From NCBI RefSeq assembly GCF_000344805.1, contig NC_020453.1, positions 248,001 to 312,000 of the forward strand: a stretch of DNA of 64,000 bases, given 5' to 3'. Positions 1 through 8,203 of the stretch are shown here, piece by piece (positions within the stretch are counted from its first letter, which is position 1; each line of letters begins with the position of its first letter). Source of the DNA: Bradyrhizobium oligotrophicum S58. Lineage in GTDB: Bacteria; Pseudomonadota; Alphaproteobacteria; Rhizobiales; Xanthobacteraceae. Position numbers and translations under genes: made by a program. The notes under the pieces are model-generated. The model did not search any database and had not been told where the DNA came from. It was given only the letters and a program-made list of their open reading frames with translations.

Positions 1-770
1 CTGGCGCGGGGTTGCGGGCCGGAGGAAACCAGCGCGCGATAGGCCGTGCTGAGGAACCAGACGACGCGCGCCTTGGCGCTCATGATGGCGTGGAACACCC
101 AGCCGAGCCGCACCGCGCTCTTGTCGTCGTCCTCGTCCGCATCGCTCAGCGGGGTGTCGTCATCCTCGTCCGCCAGCAGGCTCTCGTCGGCTTCCTTCGC
201 CCCCATGCCGCCGGCCACCAGCAGGCAGCCGGTCATGGCGACCAGCAGTAGGCTGCCGAGCACCAGGCGATAGATCAAGCCGGGCGGCCCGAACACGACC
301 GCAGGCGCCCGCACCAGGGCGTCGCCGACCACGCCGCCCAAGCCCGTGGGCAGCGGCCAGGCATGCGAGCGCGGCCAGCAGCTGGCGAGGCCGGCCGCGA
401 TGATGGCGCCGAGGATCCAGGCGCCGAAGCGCAGCGCTTCGCGGTCGAACGGCCGGTGCGTCATCATGCGCCAGCCGCGGATCGCGATCGGCAGGATCAC
501 CATGATCGAGCCGAGACCCAGGATCTGCATCAGGAGATCGGCGCTGATCGCGCCGGGATAGCCGACGATGTTGCGGATCGCGCGCGAGGTCGCATGGCTG
601 AGGCTCGGGTCCTGCACCGACCAGGTCATCAGCGCCGCGGCGGCGACGCCGGACAGCGCGATCAGGCCGAGGCCCGCGAGCTCGCGCAGCCGCCGCACCA
701 GCGCGTCGCGCAGCGACGTCGGCAGGTGGTTGACCAGGGGAATGACTCGTTCGATCGCCGGCATCCGCAT
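1..770 (-). CDS. ftsK: DNA translocase FtsK, N-terminal membrane part (partial, runs off left edge)
   Basis: FtsK pumps chromosome ends across the closing septum and activates XerCD at dif. Only about 256 N-terminal residues lie in the window; the motor and gamma domains lie beyond base 1. Translated from the ATG at 770, the frame stays open to the edge and shows four hydrophobic segments (about 33-52, 77-97, 113-130 and 165-187). The DPSLSHAT motif after the first one is typical of the FtsK 4TM domain. An acidic linker (ADEDDDTPLSDADEDDD) follows. A second in-frame ATG at 764 is an alternative start. The start is only 11 bases after the stop of the upstream aminotransferase gene, so the two are probably co-transcribed. 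The symbol rests on the 4TM domain and acidic linker alone, as the motor is not visible. Confidence 0.85.
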   Translation of the reverse strand, partial: MRMPAIERVIPLVNHLPTSLRDALVRRLRELAGLGLIALSGVAAAALMTWSVQDPSLSHATSRAIRNIVGYPGAISADLLMQILGLGSIMVILPIAIRGWRMMTHRPFDREALRFGAWILGAIIAAGLASCWPRSHAWPLPTGLGGVVGDALVRAPAVVFGPPGLIYRLVLGSLLLVAMTGCLLVAGGMGAKEADESLLADEDDDTPLSDADEDDDKSAVRLGWVFHAIMSAKARVVWFLSTAYRALVSSGPQPRA

Positions 771-781
771 CAGCCCCGCGA

Positions 782-1990
782 TTACCTGAGGACCTCGACC
801 AGCCGGTGCAACGCCTCACCGGTGGATGCGGCATCGGCCACCAGCGCCAGCCGGATGTAGCCGGCGCCGGGGTTGAAGCCGTCTGCCTGCCGCCGCGCCA
901 GATAGCTGCCGGGCACCACGCGCACGCCGGCGTCGCGATAGAGCTTCACGGTGACGTCCTCGTCGCCGCCGCGATCGGCGACGTCGAGCCAGACACAGAA
1001 GCCGCCCTCGGGGCGCCGATAGCCGTAGCGGTCGCCGACGATCTGGTCGGCGAGATCGAACTTGGCGCGGTAGAGTCTGCGGTTCTCCTCGACATGGGCC
1101 TCGTCGCCATAGGCGGCGACGGCGACGTGCTGCAGCGGCACCGGCACCTGGGGCGCGGCGACGTTGCGCAGCTCGTGGAAGGCCGTGAGAAAGCGACGGT
1201 CGCCGGCCGCGAATCCGATGCGCATGCCCGGCACGTTGGAGCGCTTCGACAGCGACTGGAAGGCGACGACGTTGGTGTAGTCGGGGCCGGCATGCTCCAG
1301 CATGCTGCCCGGCGCTTTCAGCGTGTAGATCTCCGAATAGCACTCGTCGGCGAAGATCACGAAGCCATAGCGATCGGCGAGCTGCTTCAGCCGGCGCATG
1401 TAGTCCGGGCTCGCCACGGAGCCTTGCGGGTTCGCAGGCGAGGCGATGTAGAACGCGATCGTGCGCGACAGCGTCGCCTCGTCGATGCCGTCGAGATCGG
1501 GCAGGAAGCCGTTGTCGCGCGTCGTCGGCAGATAGATGGAATCGCAGCCCGCGGTGCGGGCGCCGGCGCCATAGACCGGATAGAATGGATTCGGCATCAG
1601 GATCGCAGGCCTGCCACGGCGCGGGCCCGCGAGCTGGAGCGCGGTATGGGCGGCGAAGAACAGGCCCTCGCGGCTGCCATTGAGCACCAGGATCTCGTGC
1701 TCAGGATCGATCGCGCGCGGCAGTGCGAATCGGCGCGCCAGCCAGCCTGCGGCCGCCTTGCGGAACGGCTCGATGCCCTTGGCCGCGGGATAGCGGCCGA
1801 AATCGGCGATATGCTGCGCCAGCACCGGGCCGACGAAGTCCGGAACCGGATGCTGCGGCTCGCCGACGGCGAGCGTGATCATGGGCTTGCCCGGCTTGTG
1901 CGGGGCGAGCAGCTCGTTCAGCCGCGCAAACGGCGAGCGTTCGCTCTCCGAATGGCTGGCGCCAGCGGGCGCGGGGGATGCAGCGGTCAT
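782..1990 (-). CDS. Class I/II aminotransferase, probable N-succinyldiaminopimelate transaminase (DapC-like)
   Basis: This is a PLP-dependent fold-type I aminotransferase of about 402 residues. The N-terminal block FARLNELLAPHKPGKP followed by LAVGEPQHPVPDF is typical of alphaproteobacterial enzymes annotated as succinyldiaminopimelate transaminase, which serves lysine and peptidoglycan synthesis. The PLP lysine is in SLSKRSNVPG, about residue 249. NPQG and the ADECYSEIY block also fit the family. The frame is open up to 2065, and ATGs at 1996 and 1990 are the plausible starts because family similarity begins just after them; none has a strong ribosome binding site. ftsK follows directly on the same strand. 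A role as another amino-acid transaminase cannot be excluded from sequence alone. Confidence 0.85.
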   Translation of the reverse strand: MTAASPAPAGASHSESERSPFARLNELLAPHKPGKPMITLAVGEPQHPVPDFVGPVLAQHIADFGRYPAAKGIEPFRKAAAGWLARRFALPRAIDPEHEILVLNGSREGLFFAAHTALQLAGPRRGRPAILMPNPFYPVYGAGARTAGCDSIYLPTTRDNGFLPDLDGIDEATLSRTIAFYIASPANPQGSVASPDYMRRLKQLADRYGFVIFADECYSEIYTLKAPGSMLEHAGPDYTNVVAFQSLSKRSNVPGMRIGFAAGDRRFLTAFHELRNVAAPQVPVPLQHVAVAAYGDEAHVEENRRLYRAKFDLADQIVGDRYGYRRPEGGFCVWLDVADRGGDEDVTVKLYRDAGVRVVPGSYLARRQADGFNPGAGYIRLALVADAASTGEALHRLVEVLR

Positions 1991-2270
1991 TGCCATACGT
2001 AAAACGCGCGCCAAACCAGTGGAAGCCGCCGATCGCCCATGAACCGGTGCCTTTGTGGTCACCATAGGTGGGGCGAGGTTAAGACGCGATTAACCATCGG
2101 CGCTGGCGTTCGTTTTGATCGTTTTTCCCGGCCCGATCCAGAGGCAATTTCGCAACAGCAGCCGACATTGTGGCGATTCGGGCGGGCGAGCCGGGCAGCT
2201 CGCAGGAACTTTTTGGCTGGTGTTGGTCTCTCGTTGGAGAATTCAGCTTGAGCACGGTGCCCGCGGCCGT

Positions 2271-2415
2271 CGACCTCTCCCCGCCTGCGGGGAGAGGTCG
2301 GATTGCATCGAAGATGCAATCCGGGTGAGGGGGTACAGGTCTAACAATTTGCACCACCCGCGGGTCTGCCCCTCGCACCAACCCTCTCCCCGTGAAGAAC
2401 GGGGAGAGGGAGCGC
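2271..2415. repeat. Palindromic intergenic repeat (CTCTCCCC type)
   Basis: Two hairpins lie side by side. The left one is CTCTCCCCGC facing GCGGGGAGAG, followed by a second small palindrome (GATTGCATC/GATGCAATC). The right one is CCCTCTCCCCGT facing ACGGGGAGAGGG at about 2381-2411. The arrangement is that of a REP-type mosaic element of the kind scattered through Bradyrhizobium intergenic DNA. No coding capacity is evident. Confidence 0.7.
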
Positions 2416-2522
2416 AGGTGCAACGGCGGTGAAAGCTGCGACCCAACTCACGGCAGATCGACGATCGTAGTCGTCGGCTCTGGGAACGGGCGCGCCGTTA
2501 TCTAACGACGAGAAAAACGGGC

Positions 2523-2568
2523 GGCCCGGTGCGCTGGAATAAGTATGGGAATCTGCGCGCACCGGGCC
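2523..2568. repeat. Perfect 12-bp inverted repeat
   Basis: GGCCCGGTGCGC at the left arm and GCGCACCGGGCC at the right arm are exact reverse complements, separated by about 22 bases. No T-run follows, so it is not a simple terminator. It could be part of a structured RNA, a protein-binding site or a degenerate repeat element. Confidence 0.5.
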
Positions 2569-2961
2569 TTGGCCGAACTACTTGGGGGCTTAGCTCGGAT
2601 GAGCGACAATTAGCACGGTCGTTTTTCCGGCGTATTGCCGGTGTTCGAAGATTTGTAGAATTTGATGTCGGAACGCGCGGAATGCGGCGCGGCCGGACCA
2701 ATTGCTTAACGGAGATGTCCGCGCCCGCTGTGGCTTTCCGGTCCAGGTGCGGACGCTGCACTTAAGTATCAGCACGCCGCTTCCGGCTCCCAGCTGATCA
2801 GTAGTTTTTCTGACGAGAAACACTCAGCCACATCACGCATCAATCGACATGTCGCGCAACGAACTCGGCGCATCTCGACCATCTTTGACGGGCATCACCG
2901 ATTCCCATGGCGTGCCGAACTCCGAAGGCGCGCCGAGGACTCTGACTTTCGAAAGAGCTCG

Positions 2962-5466
2962 ATGATGCGTCTGAGACTGCCGGGCGTGCTTGCCCTGATG
3001 CTGCTGGCCATGCCCGTTTCGTCGTTGCCCCGCATGGCGGTGGCAGCGCCTGTCGCGGCCGCGACCTCGATCACGGTCGAAGGCAACCGGCGTGTCGAAG
3101 CCGACACCATCCGCTCCTACTTCAAGCCTGGCCCGTCCGGCACGCTCGATGCCGGCCAGGTCGACGACGGCCTCAAGGCGCTGGTCGGGACCGGCCTGTT
3201 CAGCGACGTGAAGATCGATCGCCAGGGCGGCCGCCTGGTCGTGCGCGTGGTCGAGAACCCGGTGATCGGCCGCGTCGCCTTCGAGGGCAACAAGAAGGTC
3301 AAGGACGAGCAGCTCACCGCCGAGGTGCAGTCGAAGCCGCGCGGCACGCTGTCGCGCCCGATGGTGCAGTCGGACGCGCAGCGCATCGCCGAGATCTATC
3401 GCCGCTCGGGCCGCTACGACGTGCGCGTCACGCCAGAGATCATCGAGCAGCCGAACAACCGCGTCGATCTCGTGTTTACGGTCACCGAGGGCGTCAAGAC
3501 CGGCGTGAAGTCGATCAGCTTCGTCGGCAACAACGCCTATTCGGCCGCGCGCCTGCGCGATGTGATCAAGACCCACCAATCGAACTGGCTCAGCTTTCTC
3601 GGCAACAACGACGTCTACGATCCCGACCGCGTCGAGGCCGATCGCGACCTGATCCGCCGCTTCTATCTGAAGAACGGCTATGCTGATGTCCAGGTGGTCG
3701 CGGCCTTGACCGAGTATGATCCGGATCAGAAGGGTTTTCTGGTCACGTTCCAGATCGACGAAGGCCAGCAATACCGGGTCAGCGCAGTGCAGTTCCAGTC
3801 GACCGTCGCCGCCCTCGACGTCAATACGCTGCGCAGCTATTCGCGCGTCAATGCCGGCGCGCTGTACAACGTCGAGCAGCTCGAGAAGTCGGTCGAGGAG
3901 ATGCAGATCGAGGCGTCGCGCCGCGGCTTCGCCTTCGCTGTCGTGCGTCCGCGCGGCGATCGCAACATGGAAGCGCATACGGTTTCGATCGTGTTTCAGG
4001 TCGACGAGGGTCCGCGGACCTATATCGAGCGCATCAGCATCCGCGGCAACACCCGCACCCGCGACTACGTGATCCGGCGCGAATTCGACATCTCCGAGGG
4101 CGATGCCTACAACCGCGCGCTGGTCGATCGTGCCGAGCGGCGGCTGAAGAACCTGGACTTCTTCAAGGACGTCAAGATCACCGCCGAGCCCGGCTCGTCG
4201 AGCGACCGCGTGGTCCTGGTGGTCAGCCTCGAGGAGAAGTCGACCGGCGATTTCTCGATCTCGGGCGGCTACTCGACCACCGACGGCGCGCTGGCCGAGG
4301 TCTCGATCTCCGAGCGCAACTTCCTCGGCCGCGGCCTCTATGCCAAGGCCGCCGTGACCTACGGCCAGTACACGCGCGGCGTGACGCTCTCCTTCGTCGA
4401 ACCCTATCTGCTGGACTACCGCGTCGCGCTGGGCCTCGACGTCTCCTACCGCCAGCAGCTCGCCAACAGCTACACCAGCTACGGCACCCGGACGATCGGC
4501 TTCAGTCCGCGGCTCGGTTTCCAGCTGCGTGAGGATCTTTCGCTGCAGCTGCGCTACTCGCTCTACCGGCAGGAGATCACGCTGCCGTCCTACCTCGCCA
4601 ACTGCAACAACAACAACGCCAACGGCCTGCTCGCCTTCAATCCGACGCCGGCCTATATCGCCAGCGTGCTCGGCGGCGTCGATCCGACCAATGCGACCAC
4701 GTCGGGCGTCTACGGCTATGGCTGCTACGGTGACGGCGAATCGACCCTGCCGATCCGCAAGGAGCTGAACGACGGCGCGGCGCTGACCTCGGCGCTGGGC
4801 TACACCCTGTCCTACAACACGCTCGACAACAACAAGAACCCGACCGACGGTCTGATCGTCGACTGGCGCCAGGACTTCGCCGGCGTCGGCGGCAATGTCA
4901 GCTATCTCAAGTCGGCGGTCGATGCGAAATACTATACGCCGCTGGTGTCCGACATCGTCAGCGTGATCCATCTGCAGGGCGGTGTGCTGAACAAGATCGG
5001 CGACAAGGACCTGCGCATGCTCGACCACTACCAGATGGGCCCGGCGCTGGTGCGCGGCTTCGCGTCGAACGGCATCGGCCCGCGCGACATCACCTATCGC
5101 AGCCTCGGCGCGACCGGCGATTCGCTCGGCGGTACCAAATATTGGGGCGCCTCGGCCGAGTTGCAGATGCCGTTCTGGTTCCTGCCGAAGGAAGTCGGCC
5201 TCAAGGGCGCCGTCTATGCCGATGCCGGCTCGCTGTGGGGCTATCAGGGCCCGACCTCGTGGGCCGCAACCGGCGAGGTCAACACATCGGCCTGCAAATG
5301 CGGGCTGCAATACGACGACAGCAAGGTGGTGCGCTCCTCCGTCGGCGTCGGCCTGATCTGGGCCTCCCCGTTCGGCCCGCTGCGCTTCGACTACGCTGTG
5401 CCGCTGTCCAAGGGCAAATACGACGTCGTGCAGGAATTCAGGTTCGGCGGCGGCACGTCGTTCTGA
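2962..5466 (+). CDS. bamA: Outer membrane protein assembly factor BamA (Omp85), stand-alone copy
   Basis: BamA folds and inserts beta-barrel proteins into the outer membrane. The 834-residue product has a signal peptide (cleavage near residue 28, after RMAVA), then about 390 residues holding a series of POTRA repeats. The POTRA signs are ITVEGNRRVEADTI, VAFEGNKKVKDEQL, ISFVGNNAYSAARL and ISIRGNTRTRDYVI. A C-terminal 16-stranded barrel ends in phenylalanine, the outer membrane signature. VRGF near residue 695 matches the conserved lid-lock motif. Length is normal for alphaproteobacterial BamA. The usual neighbours (rseP upstream; lpxD, fabZ, lpxA downstream) are absent here, so this may be a second copy. 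The doublet ATGATG at 2962 is the chosen start. Confidence 0.93.
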   Translation: MMRLRLPGVLALMLLAMPVSSLPRMAVAAPVAAATSITVEGNRRVEADTIRSYFKPGPSGTLDAGQVDDGLKALVGTGLFSDVKIDRQGGRLVVRVVENPVIGRVAFEGNKKVKDEQLTAEVQSKPRGTLSRPMVQSDAQRIAEIYRRSGRYDVRVTPEIIEQPNNRVDLVFTVTEGVKTGVKSISFVGNNAYSAARLRDVIKTHQSNWLSFLGNNDVYDPDRVEADRDLIRRFYLKNGYADVQVVAALTEYDPDQKGFLVTFQIDEGQQYRVSAVQFQSTVAALDVNTLRSYSRVNAGALYNVEQLEKSVEEMQIEASRRGFAFAVVRPRGDRNMEAHTVSIVFQVDEGPRTYIERISIRGNTRTRDYVIRREFDISEGDAYNRALVDRAERRLKNLDFFKDVKITAEPGSSSDRVVLVVSLEEKSTGDFSISGGYSTTDGALAEVSISERNFLGRGLYAKAAVTYGQYTRGVTLSFVEPYLLDYRVALGLDVSYRQQLANSYTSYGTRTIGFSPRLGFQLREDLSLQLRYSLYRQEITLPSYLANCNNNNANGLLAFNPTPAYIASVLGGVDPTNATTSGVYGYGCYGDGESTLPIRKELNDGAALTSALGYTLSYNTLDNNKNPTDGLIVDWRQDFAGVGGNVSYLKSAVDAKYYTPLVSDIVSVIHLQGGVLNKIGDKDLRMLDHYQMGPALVRGFASNGIGPRDITYRSLGATGDSLGGTKYWGASAELQMPFWFLPKEVGLKGAVYADAGSLWGYQGPTSWAATGEVNTSACKCGLQYDDSKVVRSSVGVGLIWASPFGPLRFDYAVPLSKGKYDVVQEFRFGGGTSF

Positions 5467-5651
5467 GGCGGTTTGATCGATGCTGGGTCGCGCTCGTCAT
5501 GCGGGCGCGACTCCGCTTCATGCTCGCGACCGTTGCGTCGCGAATCCGCGTGCCCCGGCTTCCCCCGCCACAGCTTGAGCGCGATCGTGGTCCGGTCATA
5601 GTGTCCCGTGATACCCCTGCTATTCCGTAGGTGTTGGACATGGGGACAAAT

Positions 5652-6461
5652 ATGAGACCAAGGAGTTCGTTGGCGCGTGCGCGACAAATGTGGCCGATGG
5701 CGCTTCTTCTTTTGGTCGCGCTCGGCGGCTGTGGCCGGCCGAACGATTTTGCAGACAGTGGACTGTCCGGCGGAGCACCCGACCCTCGGGTCGAGGTCAA
5801 GCATTTCTTCACGCTCGAAGTGCCCGCGGTCGACCTCGAAGCCATTCAGCGCAAGCATGTCGAGGAGTGCACCAGGCTCGGCTGCGAGTTGACGCAATCG
5901 TCGCTGGGCCGGCCGAATCAGGGCGCCGCCAAGGCGGACACCGCGTTGCGTGTCCCACCTCAGTCATATGATGCTTTTGCAGCAATCCTCACCGCGCCGC
6001 CTGCGCGGATGACCTACCATTCCGTCAAGTCGATCGAACTTGGCGCGCCGATGATGGATCAGGAAAAGCGGCTCGCGGCCAAGACGAAGCTTCGCGAGCG
6101 GCTGACAGCGCTGCTGAACGACCAGAGCGTGAAAACGGCGGCCGATCTGATCGCTATCGAAAAGGAGTTGGCGCAGGCACAAAGCGAGATCGAGAGCGCG
6201 ACGGCGCAGCTCGATCAGCTGCACCGGCGGACAGATCTGATTGGTGTCAATATCAGCTATGTGGGAGTGGTGAATCGCTTTGGTCTCGACCTTACACCGG
6301 TGTATCAGGCCCTGCAGGCGGTCGGTCAGACAATCGTGATGTCACTGTCGGCGCTGGTCTACACGTTGGCCGCGATCGTTCCGTGGCTGCCGATCCTGGC
6401 GGTTCTCGTCTGGCTGCTCCGGCGCGCGCTGCGCCGCCGCGCCGCTGCACGAGGCACCTGA
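5652..6461 (+). CDS. DUF4349 family lipoprotein with C-terminal membrane anchor
   Basis: The product is about 269 residues. It begins with a lipoprotein signal whose lipobox is LGGC, followed by GRPND. The middle (about 150-205) is rich in charged heptad-like sequence (AADLIAIEKELAQAQSEIES), as in the coiled coil of DUF4349 proteins. A hydrophobic segment near the C-terminus (IVPWLPILAVLVWLL) precedes an arginine-rich tail. The role of the family is unknown. The frame starts with GTG at 5631, but the ATG at 5652 has GGGGA eight bases upstream and places the signal peptide normally; the ATG at 5640 is possible. It follows bamA by 185 bases, so an outer-membrane context is plausible but unproven. 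Confidence 0.7.
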   Translation: MRPRSSLARARQMWPMALLLLVALGGCGRPNDFADSGLSGGAPDPRVEVKHFFTLEVPAVDLEAIQRKHVEECTRLGCELTQSSLGRPNQGAAKADTALRVPPQSYDAFAAILTAPPARMTYHSVKSIELGAPMMDQEKRLAAKTKLRERLTALLNDQSVKTAADLIAIEKELAQAQSEIESATAQLDQLHRRTDLIGVNISYVGVVNRFGLDLTPVYQALQAVGQTIVMSLSALVYTLAAIVPWLPILAVLVWLLRRALRRRAAARGT

Positions 6462-6492
6462 TTGTCGCGATATCGGGCCATGCGCTGGCCAC

Positions 6493-6575
6493 CGTCATTG
6501 CGAGGAGCGAAGCGACGAAGCAATCCAGAGTCCCGTCCGCAGCTCTGGATTGCTTCGCTTCGCTCGCAATGACCG
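6493..6575. repeat. REP palindrome (CATTGCGAG / CTCGCAATG type)
   Basis: The arms CGTCATTGCGAG and CTCGCAATGAC face each other with an inner palindrome around TCCAGAG/CTCTGGA. A close relative lies at 25443-25524 and half an element near 43508. It is an intergenic repeat with strong hairpin potential, sitting just after the DUF4349 gene. Confidence 0.8.
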
Positions 6576-6839
6576 CCGGGCTGTCAGCATGCCTCCCATG
6601 CGCAAATTGCCCGTCGTGTTAGTTTGTCGCAATCTTCGGGCTTGCACCGTCGGGCAAATCACCTGCACATTTCCGCGCGTCCCTGCTGCCGCATGAGGGG
6701 CGTTTCGCGACCGTCACGGATCGTTGGCAGTGGGATGCGATGGGCGTGTGTCGACGCAGCGTGGATTGTCTGCGCGGACGAACGGCGGCATGCGAACGGT
6801 CAAGTCGCGCGGTCCTGATATCCCGACGCTGATATCAAC

Positions 6840-7053
6840 CTGGCGCAATGCTAGCGCATTGCGTGGGGGATGGTGGCCAACAAGCCCGGCGCACCAGGGA
6901 GAACGCGAAGCAGCCGTTAAAACCGTTGCGCGGGGAGGGCCGGGCGTTCTCGGCCAGACCTGTGGTACCTGCCGCCTGCATTTTTTTCTGCAGGCGGGCC
7001 ACGGGCGCGGCCAGCGCCCGGCCTTCCCTGCGCCCTCATGATTTTCCGAGGGC
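6840..7053. repeat. Composite intergenic repeat with several hairpins
   Basis: The segment carries a series of hairpins: GCAATGCTAGCGCATTGC at its left end, CCGCCTGCA/TGCAGGCGG around a T-run near 6970-7000, and GGGCGCGGCCAGCGCCC near 7003. From general knowledge of Bradyrhizobium genomes this block resembles a sequence present in many copies. Only one copy is in this window, so repetition cannot be shown here. The open frames across it are not considered real. Confidence 0.5.
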
Positions 7054-7113
7054 GGTGAGTCTCATGAATAGCTCGGGCGCATCGTGTCGCGAGACCGCTT
7101 CCGCATATCTCAC

Positions 7114-7217
7114 TGTCATGCCCCGCGAAGGCGGGGCATCCAGTACGCCGCGGCTCATCCATTCAATCACAGGCGTCTCGGAGTACTGGATCGCCCGGTC
7201 AAGCCGGGCGATGACAG
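7114..7217. repeat. Palindromic repeat (TGCCCCGC / GGGGCATCCAGTA type)
   Basis: A short hairpin CCCCGCGAAGGCGGGG is followed by CATCCAGTA, a spacer, then TACTGGAT and a second hairpin GCCCGGTCAAGCCGGGC, closing with ATGACA facing TGTCAT. The same architecture recurs at 42102-42203, so it is a true repeat family within the window. Confidence 0.8.
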
Positions 7218-7264
7218 CGAGGGTGACGATTGATGTGCCTGCCATGTCCGATATCGAGAGCTGC

Positions 7265-8023
7265 TCAATCCCTATTCCCCGGCGTCTGAATGAAACCCCG
7301 ATTCCACGTCGGGCTGATCAGGATCTCGTTGACGCAGGCGCGCGGCGGCATGCCGGCGACGAAGGCGATGGTGCGGCCGAGGTCGTCGGGCTGCAGCATG
7401 CGCGCCTGCTCCGCGGCGCTCGGCACCACCGGGCGCTGCTCGAGAATCGGCGTGGCGACCTCGCCCGGCATCAGGCAGCAGGCGCGCAATCCGTTGACGC
7501 ATTCCTCCATGTTGAAGGAGTGCGTCAGCGCCAGCACGGCATGCTTGGTCGAGGTGTAGGCCGGCCCCGGCATCCTCGAGACGTGGCGGCCGGCCCAGGA
7601 CGAGACGTTGATGATGATGCCGTCCCGCTGCGCGCGCATCGCCGGCAGTACTGCCTTCATGCAATACAGCACGCCGTTGAGATTGATCTCGACCAGCTGG
7701 TTCCAGCCCTCCAGTGTCATGTCGTCCCAGCTCCGCTTCGGCACGTTGACGCCGGCCGAGTTCACCAGCAGGTCGATGCGTCCATGCTGCGCCAGGATGG
7801 CATCAGCGGCCGCCTGCACATCAGAAGCCTTGGCGACATCGAGCGGGATCGCCTCAGCCAAGCCGCCACTGGCGCTGATCCGGGCCACCACGGCGTCGAG
7901 CGCCGCCTTGCGCCGGCCGGACACCACGACCGTCCAGCCCTCGGCGGCGAGCGCCAGCGCGCCGGCCTCGCCGATCCCAGTGCCGCCGCCCGTGATCCAC
8001 GCGATTCGTTTCCCGTTGGTCAT
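7265..8023 (-). CDS. SDR family NAD(P)-dependent oxidoreductase
   Basis: This is a classical short-chain dehydrogenase of 252 residues, acting in the cytosol on an unknown carbonyl or alcohol. It has the cofactor motif TGGGTGIG (about residues 11-18), NSAG near residue 90, and the catalytic serine with YTSTK. The C-terminus (NEILISPTWNRGF) matches family members annotated as serine 3-dehydrogenase-like or clavulanate dehydrogenase-like. It is divergent from the malonyl-CoA synthetase gene with 180 bases between starts, so the two may share a control region, but a pathway link is only a guess. Confidence 0.85.
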   Translation of the reverse strand: MTNGKRIAWITGGGTGIGEAGALALAAEGWTVVVSGRRKAALDAVVARISASGGLAEAIPLDVAKASDVQAAADAILAQHGRIDLLVNSAGVNVPKRSWDDMTLEGWNQLVEINLNGVLYCMKAVLPAMRAQRDGIIINVSSWAGRHVSRMPGPAYTSTKHAVLALTHSFNMEECVNGLRACCLMPGEVATPILEQRPVVPSAAEQARMLQPDDLGRTIAFVAGMPPRACVNEILISPTWNRGFIQTPGNRD

Positions 8024-8203
8024 ATCTTGGCGTCTCCCGTTGCCTTCGAAAGGGCGTTTTTGCTATTGCAGCCTCGATCAGAGACGGCCATCCGGGCGAC
8101 GTCGCCGGTGCGATCCGCCGTCAGGGCCCTTTTCGTCTTCGTCGAGCCTGATGTTCCGCCGGCTGGCACAGCCGGCCGCGCCGCGCTCTCAGGGGAATGT
8201 TGC

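Larger units (their letters stand above)
1991..2961. other. Gene-poor interval between aminotransferase and bamA
   Basis: About 0.97 kb separates the divergent aminotransferase and bamA genes. It holds a palindromic repeat at 2271-2415 and a perfect 12-bp inverted repeat around 2523-2568. Short open frames occur on both strands but none has a convincing ribosome binding site or recognisable protein. Promoters for both flanking genes should lie here, but I could not pick them out with confidence. Confidence 0.6.

Noticed and set aside
160..834. 224-codon minus-strand frame at the left end
   Set aside because: It is arginine-rich and overlaps the ftsK frame, which shows genuine membrane segments and FtsK motifs.
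2833..5310. Open frame of 825 codons on the minus strand opposite bamA
   Set aside because: Composition is that of an antisense shadow (many Ala, Arg, Asp, Val, Gly, His) and the plus strand encodes a clear BamA.
6848..8203. Upstream extension of the matB frame by about 450 codons
   Set aside because: It covers repeats and the antisense of an SDR gene; the ATG at 8204 has a good ribosome binding site and the family N-terminus.
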